A stretch of 64,000 nt of DNA from Chromobotia macracanthus (taxonomy: Eukaryota; Chordata; Actinopteri; Cypriniformes; Botiidae): the NCBI GenBank assembly GCA_036877525.1, contig JAZGTH010000068.1:4699501-4763500 (forward strand), in the 5' to 3' direction. Under the pieces are notes generated by a model, which saw only the letters and a program-made list of their open reading frames with translations, did no database searches and was not told where the DNA came from. Of this stretch, positions 1-14,479 are shown piece after piece. Numbering within the stretch: the first letter of the stretch is position 1; each line of letters begins with the position of its first letter. The position numbers and the translations under genes are program-made.

Positions 1-2442
1 TATATGGGCCTTTTTATGGATAGCCCCTTGTCTTTCCCCCTCTTTCTCCAGGGTTTATGGACTGAGACAAAATGGGCAGTTTCCCCCCTTTTTCCACAGG
101 GAGGACATCTTTATTCCTTCCCCGGCTTGCGGGTTTCCTATTCAGCTCTCTTCAAAATAATGCCGGCTGAATGAAAAGTGCTGCAAATCAATCTCTCATG
201 GTGTTTTTGAGGGCAATTTGACATCCATGCACTTTTCCTTTCTTTGAGATAAGTACAAGGGGATGGCCCGAAAAAATCTGGACAAGGATGGGGTCTGGCG
301 AGTGGGGAGACCCGCTATAAGCCGCAGAGAGATGCGAGGAGAGCGCAGATGAGAATATAGGTGAGTGATAGGGCAAGAAAAAGATTAAGACTCAACAGCT
401 GCTTTGGGGGGTAACCCCTCCTCGGGTGTCTTTTCTTTGGGGTGTGACCCTCCCTGTTGAAATGGATTTGCACAACTAGAGATTGATTTGTTTTTATTGC
501 ATTATTGTTGGCTTCGTAAATAAGTGTAAACTTAGCCTGAGGTGATGGATAGAACATGGGGAAGATTTGATTTCGTTACAGAAAGATTGATTGAAAATAA
601 TTTCGGGGAAGAACGAAAAGGAGTTTTAAGAAATGTACATTTTAACTTCATTTACATGATTGCTTGAAATGTAAGGAAACGAACTGATCAAATTCTAAAA
701 AGGTTTAAACATAAATGGACTTTTACAAATATTTTAAGGCATTTTACAAGCAAACAGAAACGAATATGAAAGCATCTTCGGTTTTTTAACGCGTACTAAT
801 TTGCGCGTCTTATGGAACGAATGTGAAAGTTTGGCACAAACTTTGTAGCCTAAATGAAATCAGGCAGCAGTTTTTAATTAAAGGACTGCACATTACAATT
901 ATATAAATAATCAGATGCAAAAACAGCGTGGAAATAATTGTCATTTCAATAACAGGACGATAAAGAAACGTGCAGGAGCGCGTAATGCCGTTTCCATTCA
1001 CGGCCTTCGTCTGTTCCGGGCGTCTCCGTGGCACAAAGCTGCGCGCTGTTCCGCGGCGCTTTTATCAGAATAGAAAGGAGACAAAAATCCCAGAATAATG
1101 GAGATTTGCAAATGTTTTTCTATTGATTTGACTCAATGAACACTGGATTTTTAGGGGTAGGGAAAATAGAGGAGTTGGGTAAGAAAGCTGAATTGGGAGC
1201 GTGGAGGAGAGAAATGGTTTTTATATGGCTGGATAAAATTTAATTAGCGTACTACAGCCCTTGAAGGACAATAGAGGACTCAATATGTACCCAATCTGAA
1301 TCTCATTGGGGATCCAGACCGCAGAAAGTCAAAAGAATTGGAGAGAGAAAGGCAAGCTTTGAGAAAGAGAAGAAGCGAGGCAGACGGCAGGTGACTGGCA
1401 CGCGTAAAAACAAGAGGGACACTTTTGGCACACGGCTGATAATTTGAAAGAGAGAGAAGACAAAACAAAAATAGAGATTTCTCCAGGTTTGGCCCACTTT
1501 GACCAGCTGAGACTAGTACGTGAATAGAGCAGAGGGGGACTCCTAAGCAAACAGAAAACGCAAAAAAGCGGAGTCGGAACGGGTGCGACATCACACAAGC
1601 GCTCGTGGGAATGTGCCCAAATGGTGGACGAAAACTGTCGCCAAGAGCAGAAAGCAATATCACCCGAGTATTGTGCATATTCATCCTCTGTGGTCGTACA
1701 GTTCAATGCAATCAAGCGTTTACTGAGCCGTGCATACTGCCGCAGCATTTGCGCAATTTCCATGGAGAGATTTAAGAGACGTTTGGATGAAGCGTTTTAA
1801 TTACCGCCGTAAATGTGGTTTAACACCTGCACGAAAAGTGAAAGGCTTGTGTTTTATTTAAAACGTTATTAAACTGCTCTGAGGTTTGTTTTGTGTCCAT
1901 CGTGTAATTGTGCTGCGGGTTTAAATCGTCACGTCAATGTCTTGAGATTTCACGTTAACGATGTAGTGACTTTATTGGCACTAATAATTGGCACTAATAT
2001 GTGCGACTGGGGTCAATCGGTTTATTATGTTATTATGTATTATGTATTCATATTAAATGAATTAGCTGTCCCTCTGTTAATACAGTTTTGTGGGGACTGC
2101 ACAGGCAGTGAAATAAAAACGAGTGTTCAGCGCGTTTATTGAAATAAACGCATCGGGTGATCGGCGCTCGATTGGTCGCTCTGTGCTTTAATTACATTGA
2201 GGTGCTGCCCAACTTCATCAAAAACAAACACATTTTTAACACATCTGACACACTGTCATAAACAACATCAAGACGACTTTATGTCAAATAAAATTTTACA
2301 TAAAAAACACAAGACACTGAAAACTAAACACATTCAGGTACATTTAAGCATGAAAACCGAAATGTACATGTATAATCACAGATCTTCAGAGATATAATGT
2401 ATTGTAAGACTGACAGATTCACAGGCAGGAATGATTCTTGCA
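1..2442. other. Gene-free DNA with possible conserved regulatory stretches
   Basis: No gene is supportable. Two stretches stand out as low in simple repeats and rich in transcription-factor-like words. One is about 100-430 (GCTGCAAATCAATCTC). The other is about 1050-1290, with the octamer-like ATTTGCAAAT, TTTAATTAG and a CpG-rich patch at 990-1060. The 144-codon minus frame at 1329-1763 has no recognisable domain. Confidence 0.35.
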
Positions 2443-2486
2443 TTTATTATTATTATTATTATTATTATTGTTATTATTATTATTAT
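2443..2486. repeat. (ATT)n microsatellite
   Basis: Trinucleotide ATT repeats with a single GTT interruption. Confidence 0.9.
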
Positions 2487-5400
2487 GATCTGTGAACTGA
2501 TTATTATTTTATTATTGTAAACTCAAGCAAAACAAATCTATGGCTCTATATTATATCGTTTAGCTTTACTTGACAGCCTATATGCACATATAATTATTCA
2601 TACATCCATATTAAAATACACACAACCCCTGAGCGCCTCTTCTTTAACAGGAATACAGACCTAGGTAAAGCAAATCTATACTTTTTCTTACAGAACTAGC
2701 AGATCCCAAATGATTTTAACTAATAAGATGTTACATTTTTACACTCCATCTTTTCACAGTACTGTGCCACTAAAGCAGTGTTTCTACAATGCTCTATAGA
2801 TCAGCCATTAAACATGCCATGAAGACCACAGACAGTGATTTGCAAAGATTATGTAGTTTCTCCTGGTTTAGTAACTTTATTCTAATTACGCTGCGTTCCA
2901 CTGAGTTCAAAACGGATATATTTTACCTTAAAGTATCTGTGGACTGTGGTATAAAAGTGTTATCGTATGACGGACAAACATATCTGAGTGTCCCCCCGCT
3001 ACTGTCTTTTCTAAAATATCAAAACAATAATCAATAAAGATTCTTCTGAGTCCATTTCAAAGCTCATCTGTAACGGCAATAAAGCAGGAGTGATTTGAAA
3101 AGAAGCAGAATTTGAAAACAGCTGCTGTGAGAGTCAGTGGGAGACAGAAACGGGTCTCCTGGTGGGTTGAGACCACAATATACACACAGCGGATTTGCCA
3201 AATCCATGTGACAGCTATCATAGCGAGACCCCAGTACAATCAGCAGACTTCTGTCTTAAGTGTCAGTAACAAACTTGTTCAAAACAGCAGAAAGAAGAAA
3301 AGCAACAAATGTGCGTGTGGAAGTACATAGGCAGGTCACCGATCTTGTAAGTCATTATCAGTCATATCATTAAGCATACATGTAGCTCTGCAATAGTTCC
3401 AGCTTGAGTACTGTCATAGTAATATAAGCTCAAGAATCAGCATTCCTGCCTCCTCCTCTTTTATTAGAAAAAAATATTTGAGCAGCCTGCAGTTTGTATC
3501 AGTCTAACAGGAAGCATGTAAGCTGTATTGTCAGATGCGCCAGTAAAGCAGTTAAGAAGAAAATTTCCTTTCTGTTAATGTCCATTATTAAGTCAGTTCT
3601 CTACATCGAGTCTTCCTGCTAATGGTACAAAAGCCTGTTTTATCTGCATTTGGGAGCTACCCCATAAACAGAAATTGTATGGCAGGTTAAAAAGGGCTCC
3701 CAAACATTAATAACAGACATATAACCCTGTGTACCATTCTCAATTCAGAGAGATCTGTTTGTTACATTTGATACAGCAACCTGTTACAGTTACAGAACTC
3801 AAGGTGAGAGTACAAGGATAAGCAACAGTAAAAGCCCAACACATCGGAAACATGTAGATGCGACGGCAATAAAACAAGACCCGCATTATTCTTGCAGATA
3901 AGTGATGGCACCAACGGGCAATTTCCTTTGAGAGATAAGTGCATTAAAAGAAAAGGTAAATGCTTGTAAAAGGTAAATATGCCTTTAACTGATGCCTGCA
4001 TTTACATAATTCACCTATCATTTAGCAAAAACGTAGAAAATAACATTAGCCTCCTGGGCATTGTAGCGATCTTGACATTTTACTGGGAAAAATGTCGCTG
4101 CATCAAATGATCTCAAAACAAAAGACCTCTTAGTCCACACAAAAGTCCACTTATGGCTTCTAAAGTTTTTTTCTCTCTCTCTTTCGGTCAAGTCAATTTT
4201 GTGACTAATGCATTTTAGAATTCAGGCTGAATGTGGTGGATGGTGGTCTATTATGGCCAGAAAGAGAATAAAGCAAAAAGTAAAATCAAAACCTCTTTTC
4301 CCACTAGAGACTAAATTTTTAATCAGTGGTTATCTCTCTAAAGGTCAGAGAAATAAATGCAGGCTCATCAGTATTTACCCTTCCACTTAAGAAGATATTT
4401 CCTGAAATAATCCATCTGCTTTTATTATAGTGTGGCACCACTCTCCCTACATTCACTGTTCAATTAAGGGACACCTTCTGGGTCATTACCCAATAATTAC
4501 TCATTTGCTATTGATGCCAAATGTGCTTTTGGCAATGGGTTGTGCGTCTCTATTACTGCGGAGCATGTACAGTACAGCTGCCCCAGCAATTCCCATGCTG
4601 ACACCCTCAGAACACAGCTCTCCTCTCCGCTTCCTGTCTCAAACTTTTCAAATGGCCACTTAGTGCTCACGCGTAGGACATCAATTTTAAGTTGTTGTCA
4701 TCTGACGTGTAATTACTGGTAAAGACTTGATGGCTGACATCATCGCCGGTCTGACCGCAGATGAGAGGGCGTCATATGGGAGAATAAGGTGCGTCCTGTA
4801 TCATAAACACGAGTTTATACATTAGGGGACATACATGCTTGTTTCTAGGGCAATACAGGAAAGGAAATGTATTTCACAGCACGTGAAAGAGTTGATAATT
4901 ACTTAAGCCCAGATACTTTTCAAACATTTTATTTTCACATATCAAAACATCTTTAATTATAATAGAAAATTCCAGACAGTGAAATATGTCTATGCATATT
5001 TTGCTTCTGTTAAAGCTGAAGTGTGGAATTTTTGTTTAGGTTAAATTACTTCTAGCAGTTTTCTATGTGCATACGCAACTGTAAGCCATTCATCTGTTAA
5101 AAGGTGTAAACATTATAACTCTGCAGCACTATTGCTCTGTTTGTTTGATACAGTCCCACTCTGCCCAACAATCTCTCAGCAGTTTTGAGGTAGATATATT
5201 TGTGTCAACCAATGGACCAATTTGGAAAAGGTTTGCAAATGGTTATGCGCAGGAGTGGTTTTATAATGCTATAAACTAAACATCAATTTCCCAGAAATTA
5301 GATTTGGAACATGACCTTTGAACACTAAAAATATTTACCAATAGTTGTTTCCTATAGAGTCATTAGGACATTGTCATTCATTAGTGTGTATTCCTCCATT

Positions 5401-7168
5401 CTACAAATTGCTGTTGGTTGTTATGCAAAGGTGAATATAAAAAGAGTGTTGAGTGTTCTTGCTTCAACATGGTCAGATAAAAGACCTGTGACTCCTCTCG
5501 ACATTCCTCACTAACATCCATGAAAATCAGAGACAAAAACAGACAGTGGTCCCAGCCAAGAGGAGAAAGACCACTCAGGAACACCAGCAGTGTATGCCAC
5601 CCCCACCACGACCTATGTGTGGGGGTTGCATTTTAACAGCAAGCAAAACAGAACCGATTCAGCAGGGGTTATAAAGGGAAAAATCCAGGAGCAATTCCCC
5701 CACCTCTTTCTGGCATGGCAGATTGTGCGTATTCAGGAATCGGTTTCCCCTTTCTGCAAAAAAAGGCCAGACAGCACCCTCTTCTTTGGGCCATGCTCAG
5801 AGCTGGCCAGAGATGTCCGAACATCAATTACATGTTTGTTCACTTATGGGGGACACACAGCTGACCCGGGGTGAACTTACACTGAAAGGGCTGTTAAAAA
5901 AGCCGCCTCCTCCTGTTGGCCTTCTCTCAGTGCCAATAGACTACCCTCGGGTCATTAACCCATTGTCAACCAAATGCAACTTCTGCATTAATGAAGCCAT
6001 TACGAGGTCTACAGTCAGAGAATGAGAGAAATAAAGACACTGACTATTCAATTCATAGAGTGGGCCCTGGCAAGAGGACATAATAAGAGAGTCTCAATGA
6101 AGCAGGTTAGGGGTGTGAGAGGTGAATGGAGTCGGAGTGGACAGCTGTGTGAAGGAATGTTAAATGGGTAAACTGCAATCCGGCCAATTCACAAGAATAC
6201 CAGTTTATTTTGTTTATTTAAAACAACCTGCACTACATTCGAAGCAAACATCTGAGCAGTTTGTGTTTTCCCCAGGAATCGAACCTGAGACCTCCGTGTT
6301 GTAAGCCCGATGCTCTGTCAGTTGAGCCACAAGAGCGAAATAAAGTTTGTTGTTGTGCTCATGACGGGAATGCAAAATATACTACAGGAAGTGAATGAGA
6401 CGGATGTGCTCTGCTTGGTGCAGTAAAAGAATTGTTTTCATATGTAAAACCAAACGTCACGTATCCTTTATCCTTCTTTTGTGAACTATAAACTCTGAAG
6501 TTGCAGTTGCTGGATCTCCTATGGGATCCGAGAGCATCTGAGAGACACATTAGTTCGACGAGGACAGGGTCCCGCACGGCACAGGCTGCGTGTGGTATCG
6601 TAAAGACATTAATCACCACAGCGAAAAGGTCCTGTGACAGCACCCAGACCAGCTGACTTCCAGCCATATTGGCCTGTTTCTTATGTTAATGTAAGGATGG
6701 GGCCCTCTAAAAACCAGGTCTATTGGTCCCATTCACTCACACACACAAGACACTTGACATTTCTATTGCTCGCCTTTTTTCTTAACTATCATAGTTGGCG
6801 CTACCCATCCATCCATCCCTGTCCTCCAACACAAACATGGCCTCCGCTGCTCATTGCGCACTCACTGCGACCAACGGCCCGTCCATAAATGGTCAATGAC
6901 TTTTAAATAGCAGGCAATAGAGTGTACGTGAATGGCAAATCAGCTAATTTGACTCTGTCATTCACTCATTCGAGTCCATCGCCTTGAAAACGGCTTTCAT
7001 TTAAAGCCTGAAGCAATCTTCCAGATGATTGAGGGCTGTTATTATCAACCTCAAACAATTAATGTCACATTACTTTACATGCATTATCCCCTTCATTAAG
7101 CACTTTACATGGGGAGCAAATGGTACTTTTGAAAGCCGTATATACATGAGTGGAGGGATAAAGAATAA

Positions 7169-7173
<5 letters not shown>
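2487..7173. other. Gene-free DNA with candidate enhancer blocks and a tRNA-like SINE
   Basis: Candidate regulatory blocks by composition are about 4400-4780 (TTCAATTAAGG, CCAATAATTACTCATTTGC), 5650-6060 and 6890-7060 (CAGCTAATTTG, GCTTTCATTTAAAGC). Near 5011-5260 the text (GTTAAAGCTGAAGTGTGG) resembles a common cyprinid repeat. No coding exon is recognised. Confidence 0.35.
6271..6336 (-). mobile_element. tRNA-derived SINE head / tRNA-like pseudogene
   Basis: The minus strand reads GCTCTTGTGGCTCAACTGAC then AGAGC (A box), a loop with CTTACAA (anticodon position TAC, valine-like), then CAGGTTCGATTCCTGGG (B box and T arm). The acceptor and anticodon stems are imperfect, so this is a pol III-derived repeat and not a working tRNA. 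Confidence 0.6.

Positions 7174-7206
<33 letters not shown>
7174..7206. repeat. (GA)n microsatellite
   Basis: Uninterrupted GA run of about 16 units. Confidence 0.95.
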
Positions 7207-7209
<3 letters not shown>

Positions 7210-8477
7210 AGACACACACACACTCCCACACTGGCCACCCAGGTGTATTGACCTCATTATAAAACTTAAAATGACTTCCTTTCTCAGCGCTGAACTAGGA
7301 AAATATTGAAACTGTACAGGAAGAATTAACATAATAAAACGCTTTTTTAGTGCTCTCACACTTGATGTTAGGAAAGTCAGTGCTATAAAATGTTATTTAA
7401 AAAGGACTCCAGTAAAGATACATAAGTAAAACACATAGCAGCACAGTGAGGGCCAGGTTAATTTAACATTTTCTCTAGTCTGAGCAAAATGTGTTCAAAG
7501 AGCTGCTATGGTGGGTGTTTGGATGAGCAATAGGAATTCATGAGACAGCTCTATCAATATCGGTTTATACGCTGGCTAAATTGAGTAGATATCGCTTATG
7601 TCTGTACTATGAAGTCTAGCTGGTTACCCACTGTGAGGGTGGAATGAGAGGCTGTACGATATCGTAAGTTAATTTAACTTTTCAAAAACTTGGACTCATC
7701 TGATGAAAATGGAATGAGATGGCTATGTCAATATTTTCTATAACAGAATCTCGGTCGGGCGCTTGGTGCAGCAGTTAGTTCAGAATATGTGATAGACCTA
7801 CGCAGACTTAAGGCACATGTTCCAACACTTCACCACTCACAGATCGAAGTGCTGAGCTGATCTGAATACATCAGACTTCCCTGTCTTTCATTTCCAGTAG
7901 CGGGTAATAAATCTTTTTGCATATTAAAATTAACCAACGTACAATATGCAACTGAACGTGCCAAAGGTTCGGCGTGCCAAATTCTGGAAGGAAAACGTTA
8001 ACAGAATTCTTCAGCTTAAAAAGAATTTAAATGCTTCCAGGTAGCAACAAAACAATCACAGTTATCCCATAAAGAAATTGACACGGCGTCTCAGAGTAGC
8101 TTTACTTGAATGGGTTGTTTTTATTATCATTTGAAAACGTCACATTAAAGAAATAATCCAGGATAAGCATCACTGGCATGCTGTCAATTACAAAAAAAAT
8201 ATGTAAATATGTCTTTTGGGAGCTTTGAGAGAAGACACTTGCTGTTTAGGAATGTCTACGGTAGGTCCTCAGAATTGCAGGATTGTGGCATTGAGAAACT
8301 TACCTCATTCCCCTCATCATGTCCTTTTCAACACTGAACAGTCAAGCACATTATAACTGGTATCTTCTATCCCTCCCTCACCCACGAAGTCTGTTTACCT
8401 ACAATAGGTAATCCTTCAGTGCCTGGGGACCATTACAGATGAGAGTAAGCCAAGCGGCTGGCCAGTAGCTTCAACTC

Positions 8478-8680
8478 ACATTTCACATTTATTTGTATAT
8501 TGCACTTTTCACAACAGATATCGTTTCAAAGCTGCTTCACAGAAAATAAGAGTTCTACATTGTCAGACAAGTGTGTTATTAGTAGCGATTACAGAATTGT
8601 ACAGGTCTGAGATAGAACATATTATACTGTTAGCTTATATTGTGCATGCATTTTAGCAGAAGTAATGATCATTTCAAGTC
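8478..8680. mobile_element. Fish interspersed repeat, unclassified
   Basis: The run tttatttgtatattgcactt, ttcacaac, then tttcaaagctgcttcacaga is a diverged copy of a very common teleost repeat (TTTATATAGCGCTTTTCACAA...TTTCAAAGCAGCTTTACAG). Class and ends are uncertain. Confidence 0.5.
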
Positions 8681-10035
8681 CTCACAAAGGTCAGCGACGT
8701 CTCCACACAGTATTGAGATGGCATGATCTGTAGCTACACCGAGATGGTCAAGAATAGTTAAGATCTCTTTCTCTCATCTCTCTCAACAGGACAAGTGTTT
8801 GGCGAGAGTGAGGGAAGAAGAGGGTGGGCGAGCCGGCTACACCTCACGTTACGTTCCCCAAAACAGCCCGACTCTCCGTTCTCCAACTGTTTGCCATTTC
8901 AAGGTCCTTTTTTTGCACTTCAGCTGAAAGGACTCCAGCATGGCTGAAGCTTAATGGATGGGCCAACAAATAAAACATTTTGAATACCAACTTTCCCTTT
9001 TTAATGTTTTCTGTTGCTCTTTGAGTGCCAAACACAGAATGTGTAACATGTTTCTATGAGAGGATTTAAATGAATTTTAAACACTGGTGAGTCATTTATG
9101 AGTACTTCACTGGAGGGCTTTTTTATGCCAGTCTAACATATTTCCATTTCATGCTTTACTCATTATATTTTTACATGCAAAGCAATTGAGGCAGGACACA
9201 AGACAGCCCATGTAGTTTAAATGCAGGAATTTAATAAGTGAAATAAATAGATTTAAAAATTAAGTGGATTAAATAATTTCATCTTTGCCTGCGTCCGTTG
9301 CTGAGTAGCTATATTGTCATGCTTAAGGAGTCGTATTCAACAAGTAAAACAAGTATGATTCTGTAAGCAGGTGAAAACACTGCTCTTCACCCGTCCATAT
9401 CAATGTCTGTGGAATGCTGCATTTATACCCTCCAGGTGAGTCTTTCCTTTTATAATCTCTGCTTCTACAGATAACATTTCTCTTGGAATATATAACTTGA
9501 AGATTCTCCACTGCATATTCAGATAAATGAAACATTCTTCTTTTAAAAAAACACTGTCACTAGCTAAAAATACCAATTTGGATAGAAGATTGTTGGACGT
9601 CATAATGTATTTTCTTAATATGAAAACATATGCTCCTTTTTGTCAAAGCATCTTTTCTTACCAGAAGAAAAAAATACAGTGTTACTTCAAATATTACACA
9701 CTGAGATTGAGGCCTCTGAGTTTTATATTACCCAAACAAAGCCTGAACGTTAGCCTCAAGCTTAACAACAAAGCATGGACTAGCTTCCTAATAATCATTA
9801 CATTCTTTCTCCTAATTTCTGTTTTTTCTTCCACACAACACCCCTCTCAGCTCATCTGATAGCTGATCCTCATAGAGAAAGCCTGACTTGCACCCTAACG
9901 GTCCGAAATCTAACTTCAGAACTGCAGTGAATGAGCTCCATGCATCTCCTCCACTGACCCCTCAGAGTGACTGAGGTGACCCAAGACCTGCCCTGGTCAC
10001 ACACCTGGCCTGTAGGTCCAGATGGCACTGCTTGG

Positions 10036-10052
10036 AGCGATAAGATAAGAGA
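10036..10052 (+). promoter_or_regulatory. Tandem GATA-factor-type sites
   Basis: GCGATAAGATAAGAGATG holds two overlapping WGATAR-type words, in a non-repetitive, GC-balanced stretch (9860-10130). Suggestive of an enhancer, but only a motif match. Confidence 0.25.
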
Positions 10053-12886
10053 TGCATTCTTACTGTAGTGGTGTGTGTGTGTGTATGAGGCTGGCTGGAA
10101 TATTGCATTACCCTCCCTCACGTGGTGATGACATCTTTATAGTGAAAGTGAGATTATTGTAGTTGAGGGACTGTAGGGTACACAAGCAGTGAGAGGCAAA
10201 AAGTGACTTATTCTGCCACTTCCAAATTCCCTCATGCACATAGTTTAGAAGATGGCAGAAGAAACATGTACAAACTGTACAAAACAAAAAAAATGGCCTA
10301 GTGTGCCTAGTGAGTTACTTATGCTGTACCTCCTCCCCTAGAAACAAACAATCAAGAGAATTAGAAAAAACAAAACAAAAACAGAAAATGAACAGGTGCC
10401 ATGGAAATGTTACTAGTGATACAGTGTGCAAGAGAAATCAAGCATTTACTCTTACCATATGACATCACAGCTGTCCACAAATGACCACACCTACCGCTGG
10501 GAATCATTGTTGGCTGCTGAACTAATTACAACCTTAAAACAAGAAGGTAAGTTATCAGGGCCATCACTACAATTCACTAAGTTGTCATTGCAAGACTCAT
10601 GAGACTATCACATTGACTGCTTTGAAGTGAAAAAACTATGCAGGCCCCTTTTAAACCATTTGATGAATTATATCATGAGGATATATCTCATATTTGACCA
10701 CACTATACGTGTTGAAGTGGATGTTGAAAGATCCAACGTTCAGAAACAGACAGAAGACAACAGAACCAAGGACTTCAATTCAAAGACAAACCACAACAAA
10801 AGTGCCACCATGCTTCACAGTCATTTGACAAATTACCAAATCCTGAGGCGAGGAACGTCCAAAAATGATATTTCCTTTCAGAACAAAAACTCACATCTCA
10901 CTTGCGTTCTCTAAGTGAAATCTGTCTTCAAAAGGCAAGAGGCCACCGGAGACAAATTGCCTTCATTTTTACTAAAGGAAAGCACTACAAAAGGATCCAA
11001 ATGAAAACAAAATTACTTGAGGCAGGTATCTGACTGCAATGACAACACATAAAAGCTCTGGTGAAGAAAAGAAAGAAAACAGTTTCCGGTCTTGTAAGAA
11101 ATCCTCAATTGGATCTCCGAGGGTCCTCTTCTGTCTTATTACACTCCCCTTAGCTTTTATTCATCTATGTATCTGTATTTTAAATGACTCAATTACACAG
11201 AACCCTGTGGTGAAAATTACACATGTTTCCCCCATGTTTCCTTTTTGGGGGCTGGTGCACAGGAGACCTCGGTGTACCTCACCCCTCCTCCTCCCCAATC
11301 TCTACCATTTTCCTTTTCTCTGGCTGCATCTGTTGCAAATCCCACAAATATCATAATGTCCATAGTAAAAGCGAGAGAGGAAAAACAACACGGACACACA
11401 CATGCTGGGGAAAATATTCCACTTTTATAATCTTAATAAAATTATCATCAAAATGAAAGCTAATAAATGTCTATCAAGCTGTTTATGAACATTCTGACAG
11501 TGAGTTCATATACTGCACTGTGACGTGCTGCATCGGTCCGGAATCGCTTTGTTTGTTTTGGCACTTGGCATTTAAATGAAAGTGGATGGAAAATCCATTT
11601 CCAATGCTGTAGATCTGTATGTCTTATTCTGAACACTCAGCTAATTCTTTTCAGACTATTAGCATCCTTAGTTTTCCCATCTGTTTCTATTAATGGAAGC
11701 CTTTTCATCCTTGAACCGAAGCTTTCACAATATGTTTCACAATAGTCAATCCATTTTCAAGAGAAATGGCGTTTTAGTGGAGTCATTATGCGTCCCTGTG
11801 TTACATCTCTGCCTCAGGAGTTTGTTTGCGGTAATTGGCTTACCATTGTCTCCTTGAAATCTCCCATATTTACGCATATGCACACACATGCATGCTAGAC
11901 GCACTCTACCTCAAGAACACGGCTGACTTCGGCAGATCAACAGGCTGCGAGAGACGTCATCCGCTGAGTCCCATCTGGAAATGCAGGAATACTTAAAAGC
12001 TCATAGCCATTAAGGCACACATGCATTTCTTATTGGTCATGATTGTTTTACTCCACTGCGAGGAAGGAGCCAAGAAAAGGGGTTAAGCAGAAGCACAGTT
12101 GGTAGACTGATGTCACATATGCCCTGCGCAGCATTCTCAGACACTCTTGTGGTTGTGTTTTGTCTGTTTTGTGTGAAGAGCTCTCCAGTGGCCATGCTTT
12201 TCCACTTGTTAAGGCCTCTTTACACAGAACAGCGCAGTTAGGAAAGGAGCAGAGGTTGCGTGAATTGAGTCGACACCCAAATGGGACACATGGTAAACAT
12301 CATCTCACAAGCAGATCTCTGAGCAATGAACCGACAGATTATTCACCGCACTGTAAAAACTGTACAAGCCAACCACTCATGGTATGAATTCATATACTTA
12401 AATTTGTTAAATTATTTAGACTCAAAATGTTAAGTCGATATTGCTCTAACAATGACAATCTAACAAAGAGATTTTCTAACGTTCACCAGAAAATGTGTTC
12501 TTACATTTTTAGGTGAACTCTTTAAGCTATCTCAGTGTAATATACAGAGATCTACACACATTTAATATATTCAAACCCCAAAGACCACAACACAAGTAAC
12601 AAACGAACTAGAAGTCTAACTAGTCATCTTACTAGAAGAACCAGAGACGCAAACTTCTACTGACATCACAAGTTACGAAACAACAAAAGCAACAGCAACA
12701 GTGTAAAGCAAACTGGAATGAAATCAAACAATGCTGAGAAGAGAAAGAATGGGAGCGAAACACGGAAAGCTGTTGGAATTTAGGAATGAAAAACACAATA
12801 AGCAGCTAAATCTTTTTGTTTATTTTTTCCATATTGCATTTTACAACCTTACACTGTTTTGTATAGAAGTGAAATAAGCATCTTCA

Positions 12887-12905
12887 TATATATATATATA
12901 TATAT
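12887..12905. repeat. Short (TA)n run
   Basis: About nine TA units, followed by a second ATATA patch. Confidence 0.8.
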
Positions 12906-14479
12906 TCATATATAGCAACATGCACAGTTTTGTTTTGGAAATGTTTTCCCAGCAACCCCCAAAGTTAAAATAACATCAATAACAGATCAAACATCCTCAT
13001 AATTGTGCTTGCAAACAGAGGACTGCACTCTGGGGAATCCACAGTAGAGCCCCCAAAAGTGAGATGAAGGCATTGATTGGAATCTGCTGCTGTTGCATTA
13101 TTGTTACCCGGGTGTTTCGGAGATCAGACCATATGAACAGGCCGGCAGCTGGTGAGAAGTTAGCCATCTCTCACGCACTCACCTCTATTCACAAGCTAGT
13201 CAATACTTGACAACGGACTGGTGCTCTGGTGCTTATAAGGAAGCCGCGCAACTGTGTCTGAGCTGAGATGAAGTCTCAGCAGGAGGGAATGCTGGACAGA
13301 AGCTTCTCCCACATAATTGATAAGAACGTCATTACTGTGGAATCTGAGAGACGCAGCTCGGAATATAGAATTTAATCAAATAACATGTAACAGGACTATG
13401 ATGTGTCTATTTTCACCATCCAAATACACTGATACTGATATCACCTAAAACCCCTGTTTATTTTATGTAGAGAACTTTATGTGAGCATTTATGGGTACGT
13501 TGTGTGTGCAGCCTGATAAAACAAAATTTTTCAAGTAATAGGAAGGCATTTGTTTCACTGTTTACACACGATGAAGGAAAAATAAAGCAATTATATATTT
13601 TCCTGAAGACAAAGTCATGAGGTAGTTCAATATTTAGTTCAAAGTCATAAGGAGTATCAATATTTAAACAGACTGTTAATATTCATCATAAAAAAATATA
13701 AAAATTCATTTTAAAAATCCTGCTCTTATTGCTGAAGTTTTCTGGCATGTGGAGGTAAATTGGTGTTTTTCTTCCTTAAGTCAAACAGACACTGCTTTAT
13801 GTGAAAGATAAAAAAACTTAAAAAATTTTTAGGTAAGAATAATTTAAACTGCATCGAGAAGGAAGTGTCACTGGGTTACATCCCTGAGTGACCTTATTAC
13901 TTAAATATATCATTAGTGCTGTTGTATGCTCTCTGTTGTGCCCAGCTTTGGTTTCACATGAGCAGATAGTGTGACTAATGTCTCCTCTCATGCTGTCCGG
14001 CAGAAATACCAGAACAGATCCGGCTCTTAGTTATCAACCAAAAGCTTTACTCCCCTCATTGAGTAACTGAGCTCCTGCATTTATGGTTCTGCTGGCTTCA
14101 TGGAATCTAGTGGACCATGGACAGATCACCTGACCAGAACCTCAACACCAGAGCGTCGAAGATTAAGTGACGACAAAGAGAGAGAGAGATGTGGAAGAGA
14201 ATAGTATCAATGACAATAAAAACAACTGAATTGAATGCAATGTATTTTTATGTAATTAAAGTACATTTAGAAGTTCTACACATCCTATATATTTTATAAG
14301 AACATTTCCAGATAATACAAAATTTTAGATATTATTGATGCATTAAAAAAAACTGTAAATGAGTGACGCATGTATGATATGTCAAAGTGACTCAAGCGCA
14401 AAAATAAACATTTGGAGGGCAGTATAAATCTGTACTGATATTGTGTGTAAATGAGATGAGGTACAGTAAGCATATCACC

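Noticed and set aside
1329..1763. 144-codon minus-strand ORF
   Set aside because: No recognisable domain, odd composition, no splice or promoter context; probably chance.
6271..6336. Functional valine tRNA gene
   Set aside because: A and B boxes are present, but the acceptor and anticodon stems are broken; it fits a SINE head.
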